From the NCBI GenBank assembly GCA_902806595.1, contig CADCXC010000010.1, positions 1,860,001 to 1,924,000 on the forward strand: a DNA stretch of 64,000 nucleotides, given 5' to 3'. Each line of letters opens with the position of its first letter. Position 1 is the stretch's first letter. Source of the DNA: Pyrenopolyporus hunteri. Taxonomy: Eukaryota; Ascomycota; Sordariomycetes; Xylariales; Hypoxylaceae. The position numbers were made by a program, and so were the translations under genes. Of this stretch, positions 37,267-48,847 are shown in pieces. The notes beneath the pieces are model-generated. The model did no database searches, was not told the origin of the DNA, and saw only the letters and a program-made list of their open reading frames with translations.

Positions 37267-39784
37267 CTAGACCGCGATGCTCACGTTCCTCCGCGACTCG
37301 GCCTCCTCGACCTGGAAACCGAACACGAGCCTGAATAGGTCTCTCAAGAAGATATACTGAGCCGAGCGGTGCATCATCCAGTCCACGCTCTTGGCCACCT
37401 CGGATGCCGAGACACGCTTTCCGCGCGGTGGAAGTGCCGTAGCTTGCCTGAAGGGGGGGTCGGCTACTACTAAGTTCTTATAGCTCTGTAGAAGCACTGC
37501 GTGGGCCGGTAGTGAGCCGAAGGATCCACTTGGTAGTGACTTCACGAAGGCCTGCAGCGAGGCCGCGCTGTTGTGATGATGTCCGTCCGGTGCGCTGCTA
37601 TCACGCGAGAATCCCACGTTCAGCGCCGCCTTGAGGATTAGCACCTTGATGCGCGTGATGTTGGGGTCTTCGTTCATCGTTGCCGTCGTAGCTGTGCTAG
37701 ATGTCCTCTGGCTACTCTGAGAATAGCTGGAAAAATTCGAAGCGCTGCTAGACCATCGCCCACCTCTGTTACTTTCGGTCCCGAGAACTAGGATGTTTGG
37801 CACCTGTGGGGATTCGGTATCAGGCGATACTGGCGTGTCCTCAAACTCGGTCACGGGCGTCTCAGGCACCGGCGGCTGTTTGCGCATTACTTTGTTTCCT
37901 TGAGCGAGGTTCTTGAGGCTAGCGGGTCTCGATCGGTTCGATGCTCGGCTGTCTCGACCGTCCGTCATCTCAGCTACCTCTCGTTCCCGGCTGTACGAAA
38001 AGAAGTTCGTCTGGCTAGGGCGAGGCGTTCCTCTATCAGGGCGGATCTGCGTCCATCCTTCCCTAAATATGTCGCAGAGTTCCCAGCATGCTTGAACTGC
38101 GGAACCGAGGAGCTCCCCATCGGGCGCCTTTCTATCTCTCTTGCTCTGGCGTAAGCTGAATAGCATCTCCGCGAGGGACCAGCAGGCGGAAAGGAGTGAG
38201 TCTGTTTCTTCGCCAAGCTCACCACGCTGCTTCATGAGCCGGTGGCATAATGTGATGTAGAAGTCCAGAGTTCGTTCTCGAAATGCCTCCGGAAGTATTC
38301 GGTTGTCCTGCGCGCTGTATAGGCTACGATATCATTAGTAACAAGCCCGTTATAAAGCATCGTTTGGTTGGCGAACTAACTGATTGTTGAGCTCAAAGCT
38401 CACACGCAGAACGGAGTCCCCCGCCTCATCCTTTCGCTGCCGTATATCGAAGAGGGCCTGACAGAAATCCCGGCATAAGTCTAGATTTTTACGGACGTTA
38501 AATGCCTCGTCGGCCTCGTCGCGATTATTATATAGCCGCTGGCATAATTTCCAGCAGCATTTCCAGGCCCTTTCGTGGCCGTCGGGGGTTCCTGATGTAC
38601 TGAATACCCTTTCCCGGTGATGTGTGCTGAGATTGGCTAGGGTGTTACATAGAGTCCAGCACTCCTGTAGCGCTGTCTTCAAGGACTTGATTTCGTCATC
38701 CTCATTATCCTGTCCTCGGCCAGGCGTAACGTATTCGTCTTCATCGTAACTTTCTAAGTAGGGTTCAGCATCCGTTTCTAATTCTTTAGTTTCCGGTATG
38801 ACTATTGTATACTGTCAGTTTCGATATCGGAATGCTTCAAGGGTCTGCGATACTGACGCTCGAGGCTACTGGCACTACTAGACCGTATCCTTGATGACTC
38901 GCTTAGCACCTCTTGTAGATCTTGGGCTCTGGGCGTCGCGCTGTCGATACTATATCTGACTGGCTTGACGTTTGTTGATAGGGGAGGTGGCGTTGGAGGG
39001 ATGGGGTTTTTGGCCTATGACCGTCAGCTTTGGTTCTTGACCGTCTCAAGAGAAGTATTTTACCTTCGAGGCCTTGCCGCCGGGTGGCGAGGATCTAGGA
39101 TCCTCGGGTTTAGAAGCAACCGGTGACTTAGGCGACGTCATTTGCGTTGATTCTGACTGATTTGGAGAATTATTGGCAGTTGTCTACAATGATTAGTCCA
39201 CGCAATCCAATCCAGTCTCTGGTCTTCCGAACTTACCCAACTTTGAAAGCTCTCCGGGGCGTGTATGACCGAAATCGCCTCCTCGCCCGCTGTTTGCCGT
39301 ACCTGCTCCGGAATATTCGTTCTCAATATTAGCAGCTAGTTTAGAATTAGTATTGTAGACAAACGCTTTCCCGTCTCGAAACGACCAACCTGGGGTTGAT
39401 GATCAGGGTGCGCAGTGGTGAATTGGGGCCGAACCTCATCAGATGCTTCGTCTTCTATCTCCGTCACTTCGGTCCCAACGGATGTAACTGGTGATGGTCC
39501 AACTATATCGCCCGGACTCATAAGATGATTACTGGCGGAGGAAGGCCTAGCAAGAGCGGAGGACGGTCGGAGGGAACCAGACTCTAGAGCGCCAGTGGAC
39601 CTAAATAGTGTCAATTTAAGATCACGACCACGGCGCTTGGGAAAGGGTAAGCGACAGACATTGGGCGAAACCGCGAGTCGAGACCAGCGGACGGCTCCGA
39701 TGATGATACAGACGCCTCCATGTATGTAGAGAAAGCTGATATTATATTTCCGGTTGACGATCTCAGCGGAGCCTCGAGGGCCAT
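37267..39784 (-). CDS. Conserved ascomycete protein of unknown function, seven exons
   Basis: Exons 39784-39660, 39600-39390, 39335-39237, 39183-39064, 39014-38858, 38801-38381 and 38323-37267 join in phase to 729 aa. I recognise the arrangement from many filamentous ascomycete genomes, perhaps the family Pfam lists as DUF7624 (name from memory). Residues 1 to about 260 are disordered and Ser/Pro-rich. From about 265 the protein is helical: LKTALQECWTLCNTLANLST, AWKCCWKLCQRLYNNRDEAD and LLSACWSLAEMLFSLRQSKR repeat a Cys-Trp-Leu pattern suggesting a TPR-like or alpha-solenoid scaffold. The last part, SVDWMMHRSAQYIFLRDLFR, is also conserved-looking. No enzyme motif or membrane segment is visible. 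The first intron has a weak GTCTGT donor, so exon 1 is the least certain. No function is proposed. Confidence 0.78.
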
Positions 39785-42648
39785 GTTTAACTTGGCGATG
39801 TCGAAGTGCGTCGGCCGCGATTCGGGTCGGGTACTGTTGGCGGAAACTGTTTCGAGAGAGCGCTTGATTGCGGCTCTAATATTTTATCGCGGCTGAGAAC
39901 CCAAAGAAGCGGCGCAGCGCGCTTACAATCCACGCGGCGACGGATATGTATACCACGTATGGGTCGCGTAATGGGTCGGATCTGGATCCTGACGATGGCC
40001 CAATCGTGGAAACCCGGGGAATGCAACTCGCTAGACTAGGAAGATGAACGATTCGCAAAAAGGCGGTTGCAAGGTTCGGAATGATCGCAGTCCTTACGTT
40101 ACTGGGTATTAAGCTGCCCGATTACTACGGTGTCCCAACGGACTGAGAACCAACAGCTGGGTAGCCTGCGCGAGGAGGAGGAGCCGTGGAGTTGCGGAAC
40201 CAGGGGGGTAAAAGACTAGATGTACGGTACGGGTTTTCGAGACGGCAAAGTTCGACGTAACTGGAAGAGTGGAACTTGGTGGGCAAGGTTGACTCAATTG
40301 TCGCTCTGAAGGAGGAGGGGCTGTGAAGGATATCAGTCTGAGATTTGTCCGTAAAGCTCCACTGCAACCCAAAGGGGAGAAACCAGACCGCGGAGCTCAC
40401 CCGCACAAGAAAGGGACTAAGAGGAAGGGATTATGGGATATGTAGGTATAGTAGCAGTGGAAGAGCTAGCTACCTACCCTGCCTACTCTAAGAATCCTTC
40501 GAGCTTGAATTGGGCCAGAGGTCCCATAAGACAACTGTCCAGATGAAATATTGCGATGGGACTGGACTACTTGGATGGGGGGGAGGGTATAGGACGTATG
40601 ATATCGTGAACCCGGATTGGAAAATAGGCGTGAGATTAAGGAAAATGTACCGATAAAGGGCGATAATCCTGATTTCGCTGCCTCTACTACCTAAGTAGGC
40701 AACCTCTGGTAGCACGGAGGCTCTTCTGTTGTCTTAATTGATGATGCTTCGGGCAGAGTTCGACGGCTTACTGTGTGTGGTTTGGCAACCACCTTTGCGC
40801 TGGCCCGTTCCCAGCCTGCAGATGCGCGTCTTGACTTCTTTTGTTCCTTGGGCGCAGCTTCGCCAACCAGTAGGGAGATAGCAAGGGAGGGTGTCGGAGG
40901 GAGGGCGGCAGGGGGAGTTAACAGGGGTCTGGGCGCTTACAGCCCACAGTCGGATCGCTTTAATCAACGAGTCACAGGAGAAACGACCGCGATCTCTTCC
41001 ACCCCTGGTCCACGACTCGGAGAACGAGCTATTAACCCACTTCACCTCATGCCTGCCGGGATAAAAGCGCGAGAGGTATAATATAGTATGTGTATAGTGT
41101 GCGCAAAGGACCACGATAGCCCCCAGGCTCACCGTCATAGAGAAAGACGACGCAGCCAATGAACTGGCGACATGATAGTACGGGCAGAGTGCGACAGGGC
41201 TCCATATATTGCTTTTTGCCCCCCTTTCGTTTCCCTTGGCGCGAGTTGAGTTACACATATTGAATCACAATGGTGAAGTCCGCTACGGATATTTTGCGTA
41301 ACTGTAACTCGGTTTGCATTGGCGCGACTTAGGACGGCGCAAATATAGAGTGACGTATATTTGCTTCCTGCGTGCGATGAGTAGATAGGTATGTATAGTA
41401 TAGGATAGTGTAGTATAGCAGCAAGTCGGTATGCCCAAACTACCGGGCTCTGATACGAGAGAGGAAGAGGAGTCTTTTGATTTTAGCCAGTCGGATGACA
41501 AAGATATCTCGACGCAGACGGAAAATGGTCCGGTTGAGCTGCCTTATGTGTGCTATAGCCTGCCTGCAAGTAAGTAAGTAGGTAGGTATACGCAGTTAGC
41601 CCACATACGGACCGCATGTGTTATGATCATCGGCTGCGTGAAAGAAGGCCAGTACGGTGAGTTATAGGTATAGCATGCATTGCACGAGCCAATCCCTGGA
41701 GGAAACCCGGTATGATAGTGTTCCCGGAGATCTGGTACCGCGTCTTTTATTAGCTCGAACGGACCCTACCCATGTGGGCCGAGGGAAAACCAGCAGAGCC
41801 AGTTGGTGTGCGAGTCTCGAAAATGGTGTGTACCAGGGATTCTAGGGCTGGGCCGATCACGCACTGCGGACCACCATCAGCGAGTGCATACGTACACGTA
41901 CATACACATACGTATCCATATATTTGCAGGGCCTTTTGGATGAACCTCTGATCCGTGTTAGAACTCCTCGGCATCCCGAATCCGCCGGCAGCAACTGCAA
42001 CGATGGAACAGGAACCCGGCTGGGGTGGGAAGCCGGATTCCATCGGATGCCTGACGCCTGATGCTTGATGCTTGATGCTTTGACACTCTCTTAAAATCTC
42101 ACCGCGGGAGCCGAGGGGAAATGCACAGGCTGCTTGCTTGCTGGCCTTGCTTCGTATTAGCAGCCAAGCTCTTGGGGGCCAAATCTCTTATGTGTAGGGC
42201 CAGCTGCTTTCTCGCCACCTGTGTTACTTATATCGGTGACATCTAGTACTACTGAAGAATACTACAATGGGGCCAATTGATTGAAATGTAGTAGCCATTG
42301 CTACCGGGCGAGGGTCTCTTAAATCTTTCCCCAGTTGCGTTCGGGATAATAATAGGATAATAATAGGTGAAAGGTTCGAATTGAGATGAAAAGAGGTTGA
42401 GAACTCCCGGGTCCTCTCGGCTTTTTTTTTCCCTTGTTTAGTTTTAGTTTAGTCAGTGCCGCCGGGGTACCTAGCTGCAATTCTATTGGTCAGCTTTAAA
42501 GCTGCCCTAAGACAGTTACATAAGAATATACCAAGGTACTCCACTGGTTATATGGAGATACACAGGTGGGTATGTATATTATAGGTCATCCTACTACATA
42601 CCTTACTTGACCCATTTAACTCTAAGACAAAAAGGGATTCAAGGGATA
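39785..42648. other. 2.9-kb gene-poor region
   Basis: No credible gene was seen. A 174-codon ATG-initiated minus-strand frame (41258-40734) has one hydrophobic stretch near residues 40-60 but no family resemblance; it is listed separately. Short repeats include TATAGTATAGGATAGTGTAG near 41393-41420, GATGCTTGATGCTTGATGC near 42059-42080 and GGATAATAATA twice near 42345-42366. Confidence 0.45.
40734..41258 (-). CDS. Unsupported ORF of 174 codons, doubtful
   Basis: This frame begins with an ATG (MCNSTRAKGNERG) and has a hydrophobic stretch SFSMTVSLGAIVVLCAHY that could span a membrane. The remainder is rich in Arg, Ser and Cys without motif, repeat or recognisable similarity. It lies about 950 nt upstream of the seven-exon gene on the same strand. 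It may be chance; it is listed only because it is the longest ATG-started frame in this gap. Confidence 0.12.
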   Translation of the reverse strand: MCNSTRAKGNERGAKSNIWSPVALCPYYHVASSLAASSFSMTVSLGAIVVLCAHYTHTILYLSRFYPGRHEVKWVNSSFSESWTRGGRDRGRFSCDSLIKAIRLWAVSAQTPVNSPCRPPSDTLPCYLPTGWRSCAQGTKEVKTRICRLGTGQRKGGCQTTHSKPSNSARSIIN

Positions 42649-43328
42649 AGTCAGAAGGGGGGGTTGTTGACCCCTGGAGTGGTTGACCCCTAGTAAAAGG
42701 GGACCAATTAAAAAGCAGGGTTTTTACAGAGGGTCACTTATTTTTATTATATATTCGATGTAGCTTTTATTTTAGTCTTTTTTTATTTTGCGAAGCGATG
42801 AGAGCCAATCAAATTTGCAAGCTACACCCGTTTCGGCTAGTTCTATAACATCTAGGCCTTCTAATTGGTTGACTACACCCAAAAAGTCTGCTGACGTCAT
42901 GGAGGCTGCGTAAAAGCTTTTTCAAATCGAATCTAGGGAGCCAATCAAACGGCTCCTTTTTGAAAAGATAGGAAAGTTAATTGACTTAATTGCGCTGTAG
43001 TTAACTACCTAATTAGCGAAAGCCGAATAAGCGCGCTAAAGTTATTCCTGATCCGAATCTTTTTTTTGTCGGATTGAAGATATAATGCGCGCTAAGCTAC
43101 AAATGGAGAAACGGTCTAACCCGGCTAGGATTAGTGAAAGTGTAGTAGTGGCGAATTTTGAAGATTTATGCTTAGAATGGCAATTAGAAAGCTATCCGAC
43201 CAATTAGAAGCTAGTAATTTATCTTAAACTTTCGAATGTACCGCGTTAAACCCAAAAGGGCTAAGCTCGCACAAATCTTACTAGGGGGGGTCAACCACTC
43301 CAGGGGTCAACAACCCCCCCTTTTGACT
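42649..43328. mobile_element. Fot1/pogo-like MITE, 680 bp, not RIP-mutated
   Basis: Terminal inverted repeats of 48 and 51 nt lie at 42649-42696 and 43278-43328. They begin AGTCARAAGGGGGGGTTG, differ by one base and one three-C indel, and end TAGTAA. A TA flanks each end (42647-42648, 43329-43330). The AGTCAA start and TA duplication fit the Fot1/pogo branch of Tc1/mariner. Each repeat contains two similar boxes, TTGTTGACCCC and TGGTTGACCCC, plausible transposase-binding sites. The interior, about 580 nt, has no long frame, so the copy is non-autonomous. Composition is normal with CpA and TpG present, so RIP has not acted. Confidence 0.88.
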
Positions 43329-44924
43329 TAAGACAATGTTTAAAGAGGCACGCTACATGGTAATAGGAATAGGCACAATACAACCCATCTATCACTTAAA
43401 TCGCCTTAGATAACGGGTAGCTGTTGCCGCTTTAATATGTATTATGTACTTGACTTAGGCCAATTCTACGAATTGCCCTTCCAACAACGACTAATAAGTA
43501 ATATAGGTAGACATATTTGAGGTTCGAAGTTACTGTGAAGATGGAGTTGCGGCACTAGTGAATCCTTCTCGAAGACTGTATCACCGCCTTTTCACGTACA
43601 TACCTACCTAGGTACCTTAGGCATCTGCCCGGGCAGATACCTATCCCTAGAACTAACATTCCGAGTATCTAGGCAGATAGGTAGGTACCTATGTTATGTG
43701 CCGATGAATTTCGAGATCCACCCTCTCGCTTAGGTATTCGTTGGGGGCGTCTTTCTAGAACGTGGGTTAAAACGTGCATAGGCGCCGTGATGCCAACCCG
43801 CAGACAGTTACATGGCGAGCTGAGAATTGGAATTCCTTGCCTCTATGATCTTTTTTACCTCGACATTTTTACGGGGCTTCCTATCTATGCATGCCTAGGT
43901 AAGGCAGGTTTCGCTTAATAATTTCCGGTCCTGGAATTCGATCGTCAACCGATAATATAACTATCCCTACCACCAATACATGTAACATGTAAACGTATTC
44001 GGAAATAATATCTATATATGTACGCCGACGAGACGGTACGGTATCCGTATCTGGGTGTGAACGTATGAACGTACCAAACATCCATGCAGGGACCCAAATC
44101 ACATCACGTAGGACATGGGGAATGAACGTGCGTTAGCTAGTGTCAGGGCGAGATGTTTGCTCTTTTCAACATACTATGGTAAACATTGATACGTAAAAGC
44201 GCAGCCACTGAGTGGAATTTAACGCCCAGTTTAAAACATACATCCCCGCATAGAATCAGTATAAACGAAACGATTAGTTCGTGGTTAACGAATGTGTAGC
44301 GCCCGCGGCTGTTTTCACAGCGCTACTCGTGGAAGCCGACGTGGCACCATCGCTTAGATTCATGACCAGATCCGCTCCTCTGCAGCTATTCACTGAAAAA
44401 GGGGGGGGGTTGGCCGCCTTGCTTTGCTTAGAAGCTGTATGGTCCTCGCCCCCGACTTATACCCCGATGCGCCGACCGAGTCCCAGATGGTCACCTGACA
44501 AATCGCGTCCCGGCAATTTGGGACAAACACAGGAGGAAGAGGGATCGCGGAAGCATTGGCGGGAGAAAATCTGCCCAAAGAGCCGAATGGTAAGTAGGTG
44601 CTACCAACACGCGTGGCATCCTTGTCCGTCGCCGTTTAGCGTTAGCCGAGGCCATACGCATAGACAACCCGGTCTCTTTCATACACCAGCGAGGCGGTCT
44701 AGCTGCTTTTAGCTTCGAGTCAGATTTGCCAGCACAAACACCTTCTTGCGATCAACGAATACTTCGCATTGCAGTCTGTCTAAACTCTGGTGAAGCCACC
44801 CAAGTGGCCTTGAGACGCCTTCCTGAAAATTACCAGCCTAACGCCATGGAATGCAATTTTGTGTCAATTATCCTCATCGAACCATCGAGCCACCAACTCC
44901 ACGCCGTACAAAGACGATCGACGT
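43329..44924. other. Gene-poor region right of the MITE
   Basis: This 1.6-kb stretch has AGGTA/TACCT tracts at 43600-43690 that surround a 16-bp perfect palindrome, ATCTGCCCGGGCAGAT (43623-43638). The plus-strand open frame at 44281-44712 has no motif. Part of the right end is the 3' flank of RPB10. Confidence 0.5.
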
Positions 44925-45344
44925 TCACCTCTGCTGTAGTTGAATCTTTTTGTCGTTTCGTCCATCGGGGGTATATCTAATGGACCAGTTAGAACTCTGC
45001 TCCCAAAAGCCATATGGCTGGATGTTTGATGCATCGGCGTCTTACTTCAATAGCTTCTCGATGAGGTCGACGTGGGTCATGATCATACGGCGACAGCAGT
45101 AGCGCTTCAGGCCTAGCGAGTCCATAGCATCGCTTAAAGAAGAAATTGTTAGTATTGACCGCGGGTTGGAAGAAGGAAATGCGACGAACCCATCCTGAAC
45201 GCCCTCGTCGATGAGTTTGAGATAGCGCTCCCAAAGATCTCCTGTCACCTGTTTGCGCCACGGTTAGAACAAAGCGAACTCGGGGTCGTAATGGACAACG
45301 CCGCGTACCTTCCCGCAGGAAAAGCATCTAATAGGGATAATCAT
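44925..45344 (-). CDS. RPB10: Rpb10, shared subunit of RNA polymerases I, II and III
   Basis: Rpb10 (ABC10-beta) is a small zinc-binding subunit common to all three nuclear RNA polymerases, placed at the Rpb3/Rpb11 platform. Four exons (45344-45309, 45248-45190, 45132-45046, 44976-44925) give 77 aa. It starts MIIPIRCFSCGK. The zinc ligands are C7, C10, C44 and C45 (GLKRYCCRRM), and HVDLIEKLLKY is the conserved C-terminal helix. Reading exon 3 through gives a stop directly after EKLLK, nine or more residues short of the family. The stop overlaps a GTAAGA donor, and splicing to the TTAG at 44980-44977 adds YTPDGRNDKKIQLQQR, the expected tail. Exon 4 is therefore inferred from phase and family length. 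The gene is divergent from UTP17. Confidence 0.93.
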
Positions 45345-45741
45345 GTTGCCGGCTCGCGATGCGCGACTGTATGATACTGGTTTCTGAAATGTTGCGTAGA
45401 GAGATCTAGGAAAGAGGCGTGGTGGGTATGTAGTTGTTGATGGCGGAAAAAAGAGAAGCGTATCGTAATGGCGAGGAACTTGCGAAAGAGGTCAAATGGA
45501 AAATTGTTATCGATATGGGCTGCGCCAAGCAAGCCAAAATTAGCGCGGGTCCAGCCACCCAAACGCAGTAGCCTCAGCAGCTCGGTCCCTGATTAAACCT
45601 TCCTTATCGAGCTGCCTTATCACGCTAACTTATCGGCTTCGTCCCGCAAAAAAATCTCGTGAACTTTTTGCTGCTTGGCCAAACACTTTCGGCGCTGCTT
45701 TTCAGCCGTACTTCTACGTGCTAAACCATTTAAGTCTCGAG
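45345..45741. promoter_or_regulatory. Shared divergent promoter, RPB10 / UTP17
   Basis: Only 397 bp separate the start codons of two ribosome-production genes. A/T-rich stretches such as GGAAAATTGTTATC (45498-45511) and AAAAAAATCTCGTGAACTTTTT (45648-45670 region) could be regulatory, but no named motif is an exact match. Confidence 0.5.
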
Positions 45742-48700
45742 ATGGCCCCTATAGCACTCAACGAAGTAAGTAAATGTTATCCTGGTATGATGCTTCATTC
45801 ATGATACCAGTGGTGGCTTACAGCTCTCACTATATTCAGGATCCTAATGCGAACAAACGGAAGAGGGATGTCGACGAACATGGCAAAAGGAAACGGACGA
45901 AACGAGACGCTCAGAGCACGAAACCAGATCAGCCCAAGGATTTAACAACACCATCTGAGAACGGCGACAATATGGTACCCGCCGTTGCGAAGCCTGAAAC
46001 CTCTACTACTAAAAAGGAGAAGCGTCAGCGCCAAACTAGAGAAGAAGGCGACCACGGATCTCGTGAAGCCCATACGGCGACATGGAAGGTTTCGAAACCA
46101 ATGGGAGGAAGAATTATGGATATTGACCCCATTCTAACGGACGACGAGAAGTACGCGCCGCCCATATTCTTAGCGAAGCCCGACTGGGACGTTAAACCTA
46201 AGAGCTAACATGAACGTCAGGCACTTGATCCTTCCATACAAAACCTCTATCCAAGTATACTCAGCAGCGGATTCGCTTTTATTGCGCAAGATCCCATTAA
46301 TACAGTTAGATGAGGAGTTCGCGCTGGGCCAAGTCGTTTCTATTTGCTTGTCTCCCGGTTCGCCGAATCTCGTATGGGTCGCCTCGTCTGTTGGCCACAT
46401 CTGGCTGATCGATTGGACAAACGGCAATGGCTCCGAGAACGCATTCGAGATAAAATGCAATTTCCTATCCGCCATGTCCGTCGAGCGTATACGTATTGGC
46501 TCTAAATTTCAAGATGTGCCGTTCGTATCTATCGAGAAGGGCAGCTGGCGAATAGTCGCTTGTGATATACATCGATCCAAGTTGAAAGCGTCTAAGATAT
46601 TGTTTTCTCAAACCCTGCCTATTCCGAACCTACGGTCTGCCCGAGATGGGCACGTTCTAGTGGCGTCAGCAGGGCGCAACATCGTACTCGGGACGCTAAG
46701 GTCCGAGACAGCGAATGCCGTTCAAGACCTGGATTATGAATTCTTTACCCTCGACTGCAGCGACGATATCATGTGCTTGGATGTACGAGTAACGGATCGC
46801 ATACATCTCAATCAAAAATCTCAGGTAGAGGCTGGTAATGAGCCTGTCCTGGAAGTCGTGGTAGGCTGCGCTCGTGGAGCTGTGTTCTTCTATAACGATC
46901 TCTTGCCTCAAATTCGTCGGCTACATAATTCCAAGGGACATAGAACCTCTTTTCAACCTCGCAAGTACCATTGGCATAGGAAAGCTGTTCACGCGGTAAA
47001 ATGGTCACGAGATGGTAAGAGATATTCCTCATTTCAGCCACAATCATCTAATTCTTTTTATAGGCCATTATATTATATCCGGTGGCTCCGAGTCGACGTT
47101 AGTGTTGTGGCAACTGGACACGCAGAAGATGGATTTCCTGCCTCACCTTTCTGCAACAATTGAGAACATTGTCATCTCAAAGCGAGGCTCTGCATACGTT
47201 CTTCATTTAGATGATAATTCGGCCATCGTTTTGTCAACTGCAGAGATGAAGCCTACGACATATATATCCGGAATCCAGACCCTTATTTCCCCTCAACCGT
47301 TCTCGAAGGACGATGTTGTTAAAAGAGTCGGTCGACACGTACCTGATCGATTGATAAAGACGCCAGCAGCAGTGAACCCAGCGGATCCCTCACGCATCCA
47401 TTTCTGCGTAGGAAATGGACAGCGCTTAAGCTACTCCGGTAGCGGCCCTTCAACTCCGATGATACAGACGTTAGATCTCACCACCATGCAGGGCATCTCC
47501 AAGCAAGCCCTAACGAGGACGAACCCGACGGATGTCAATACAACCGCTAAAGGTTATGCTATAACAGAACCCCGTATTACCGATATGGCATATTCGGCGG
47601 ACGGTAAATGGCTTGCCACGACCGACGAATGGCAACCTCCGATACGAGACGTCGACTCTCTTGCGGGGTCGCCCGCCGAGAGGCGCGAAGTCTATCTCAA
47701 ATTCTGGGCGGTTTCGCCGGAGGACCAGAATCTAGAACTTGTGTCTCGTATCAACGCGCCGCATTACACAGGCCGGAGCGAGCCTGTATATGGGTTAGCT
47801 GCTGATCCGCATTCCCATCGTTTCGCTACTATCGGCGAAGATGGAGTAGTCCGGCTATGGGAGCCAACTATCAGGCAACGAGACGGAGTACTGGTTAAGG
47901 GGAAACAGGGACGTCAACTACACAGTTGGGCATGCTCACGGACTATATATCTTCAGGAAAACGAAGAACCGGTCGACCATGATTCGATAGCTGCTAAGGC
48001 CTTTTCGAGAGGCTCTGGTGCAGTGTCATTCTCCGAAGACGGCTCTACTTTGGTCTGCGCCATCGAAACGGTCCATGGTTCGACGATACATGTCGCCGAC
48101 ACAGAGTCCGGTAAGATTCGGAATTCGATTGACGGATTAGCCGCCGGGGAAATTCGAGATGTACGGGTGCTGTCATCATGCCTGATCGTGCTCTCGGACC
48201 GTCTTGTGGTGTACGATTTGGTCTCCGACGAATTACTCTACGGAGTTCAATTGAGGACAAACGACGACTACCATGGTCCAGGAACATCTATCTTGACACA
48301 TATGGCAGTTGATTATCGAACCTCAACTTTTGCAGTCGCTGTTTCACAGGGCAACCCGGATTCATCCTTCATCATCTCTGAGGTAGCAATATTCTCTCCA
48401 GATCGTAGTAAGCCGGAAATGGTTCGCAGGTTCCCCTACCCTATAACATCGATAGTCGCTTCAACCGGGTCTAGCGGTTACCTTGTCCTGGACTCTAATG
48501 CCCAATTATGGTCCGTAAGCGAAGGCATGGACACGGAATCCCTTGCCTTCGCTCAGCCGCTGGTTGATCTCAATCTTGACCGAGTGGACGCCGAAGAATC
48601 CAACGAGCACGGGTCTTTGGCGTTGCTCACTAAAGAAGACGAGGAACCGGCCAGCGGAGACGAGATGGACCTCGATGTACCAGACACCACGGCTAATGAA

Positions 48701-48847
48701 GATAACGCCTACCCGGCTGTTATTCCGCCGCAAAGACTTGCAGAACTCTTTGATACCGCCCCAGCCTTCGCCATGCCCCCGATTGAGGATATGTTCTACC
48801 GGGTCACAAAGCTGTTCTCATCAAGTCCAGCCGTGCCCACATCATAA
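45742..48847 (+). CDS. UTP17: Utp17/Nan1 (WDR75), U3 snoRNP and t-UTP WD40 protein
   Basis: Utp17 is a nucleolar WD40 protein of the t-UTP (UtpA) complex, needed for pre-rRNA transcription and early 18S processing. Exons 45742-45765, 45840-46150, 46221-47014 and 47064-48847 give 970 aa. Exon 1 encodes only eight residues. After a basic, lysine-rich N-terminus (NKRKRDVDEHGKRKRTKRD) comes WKVSKPMGGRIMDIDPILTD, and the third exon restores KHLILPYKTSIQVYSAADS. Two WD40 propellers follow. The break between exons 3 and 4 joins AVKWSRDG to HYIISGGSESTLVLWQLDTQ, which is strongly typical of WDR75. Later blades include ITDMAYSADGKWLATTDEW and GLAADPHSHRFATIGEDGVV. The C-terminal 100 residues are acidic, then end PPIEDMFYRVTKLFSS. 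Identity is confident. Confidence 0.93.

Noticed and set aside
42369..42390. GGTTCGAATTGAG as a tRNA T-arm
   Set aside because: No D-arm, anticodon arm or acceptor stem is present upstream.
44281..44712. 143-codon plus-strand frame
   Set aside because: It has no motif, and its Arg/Pro/Ser-rich composition is consistent with random open DNA.
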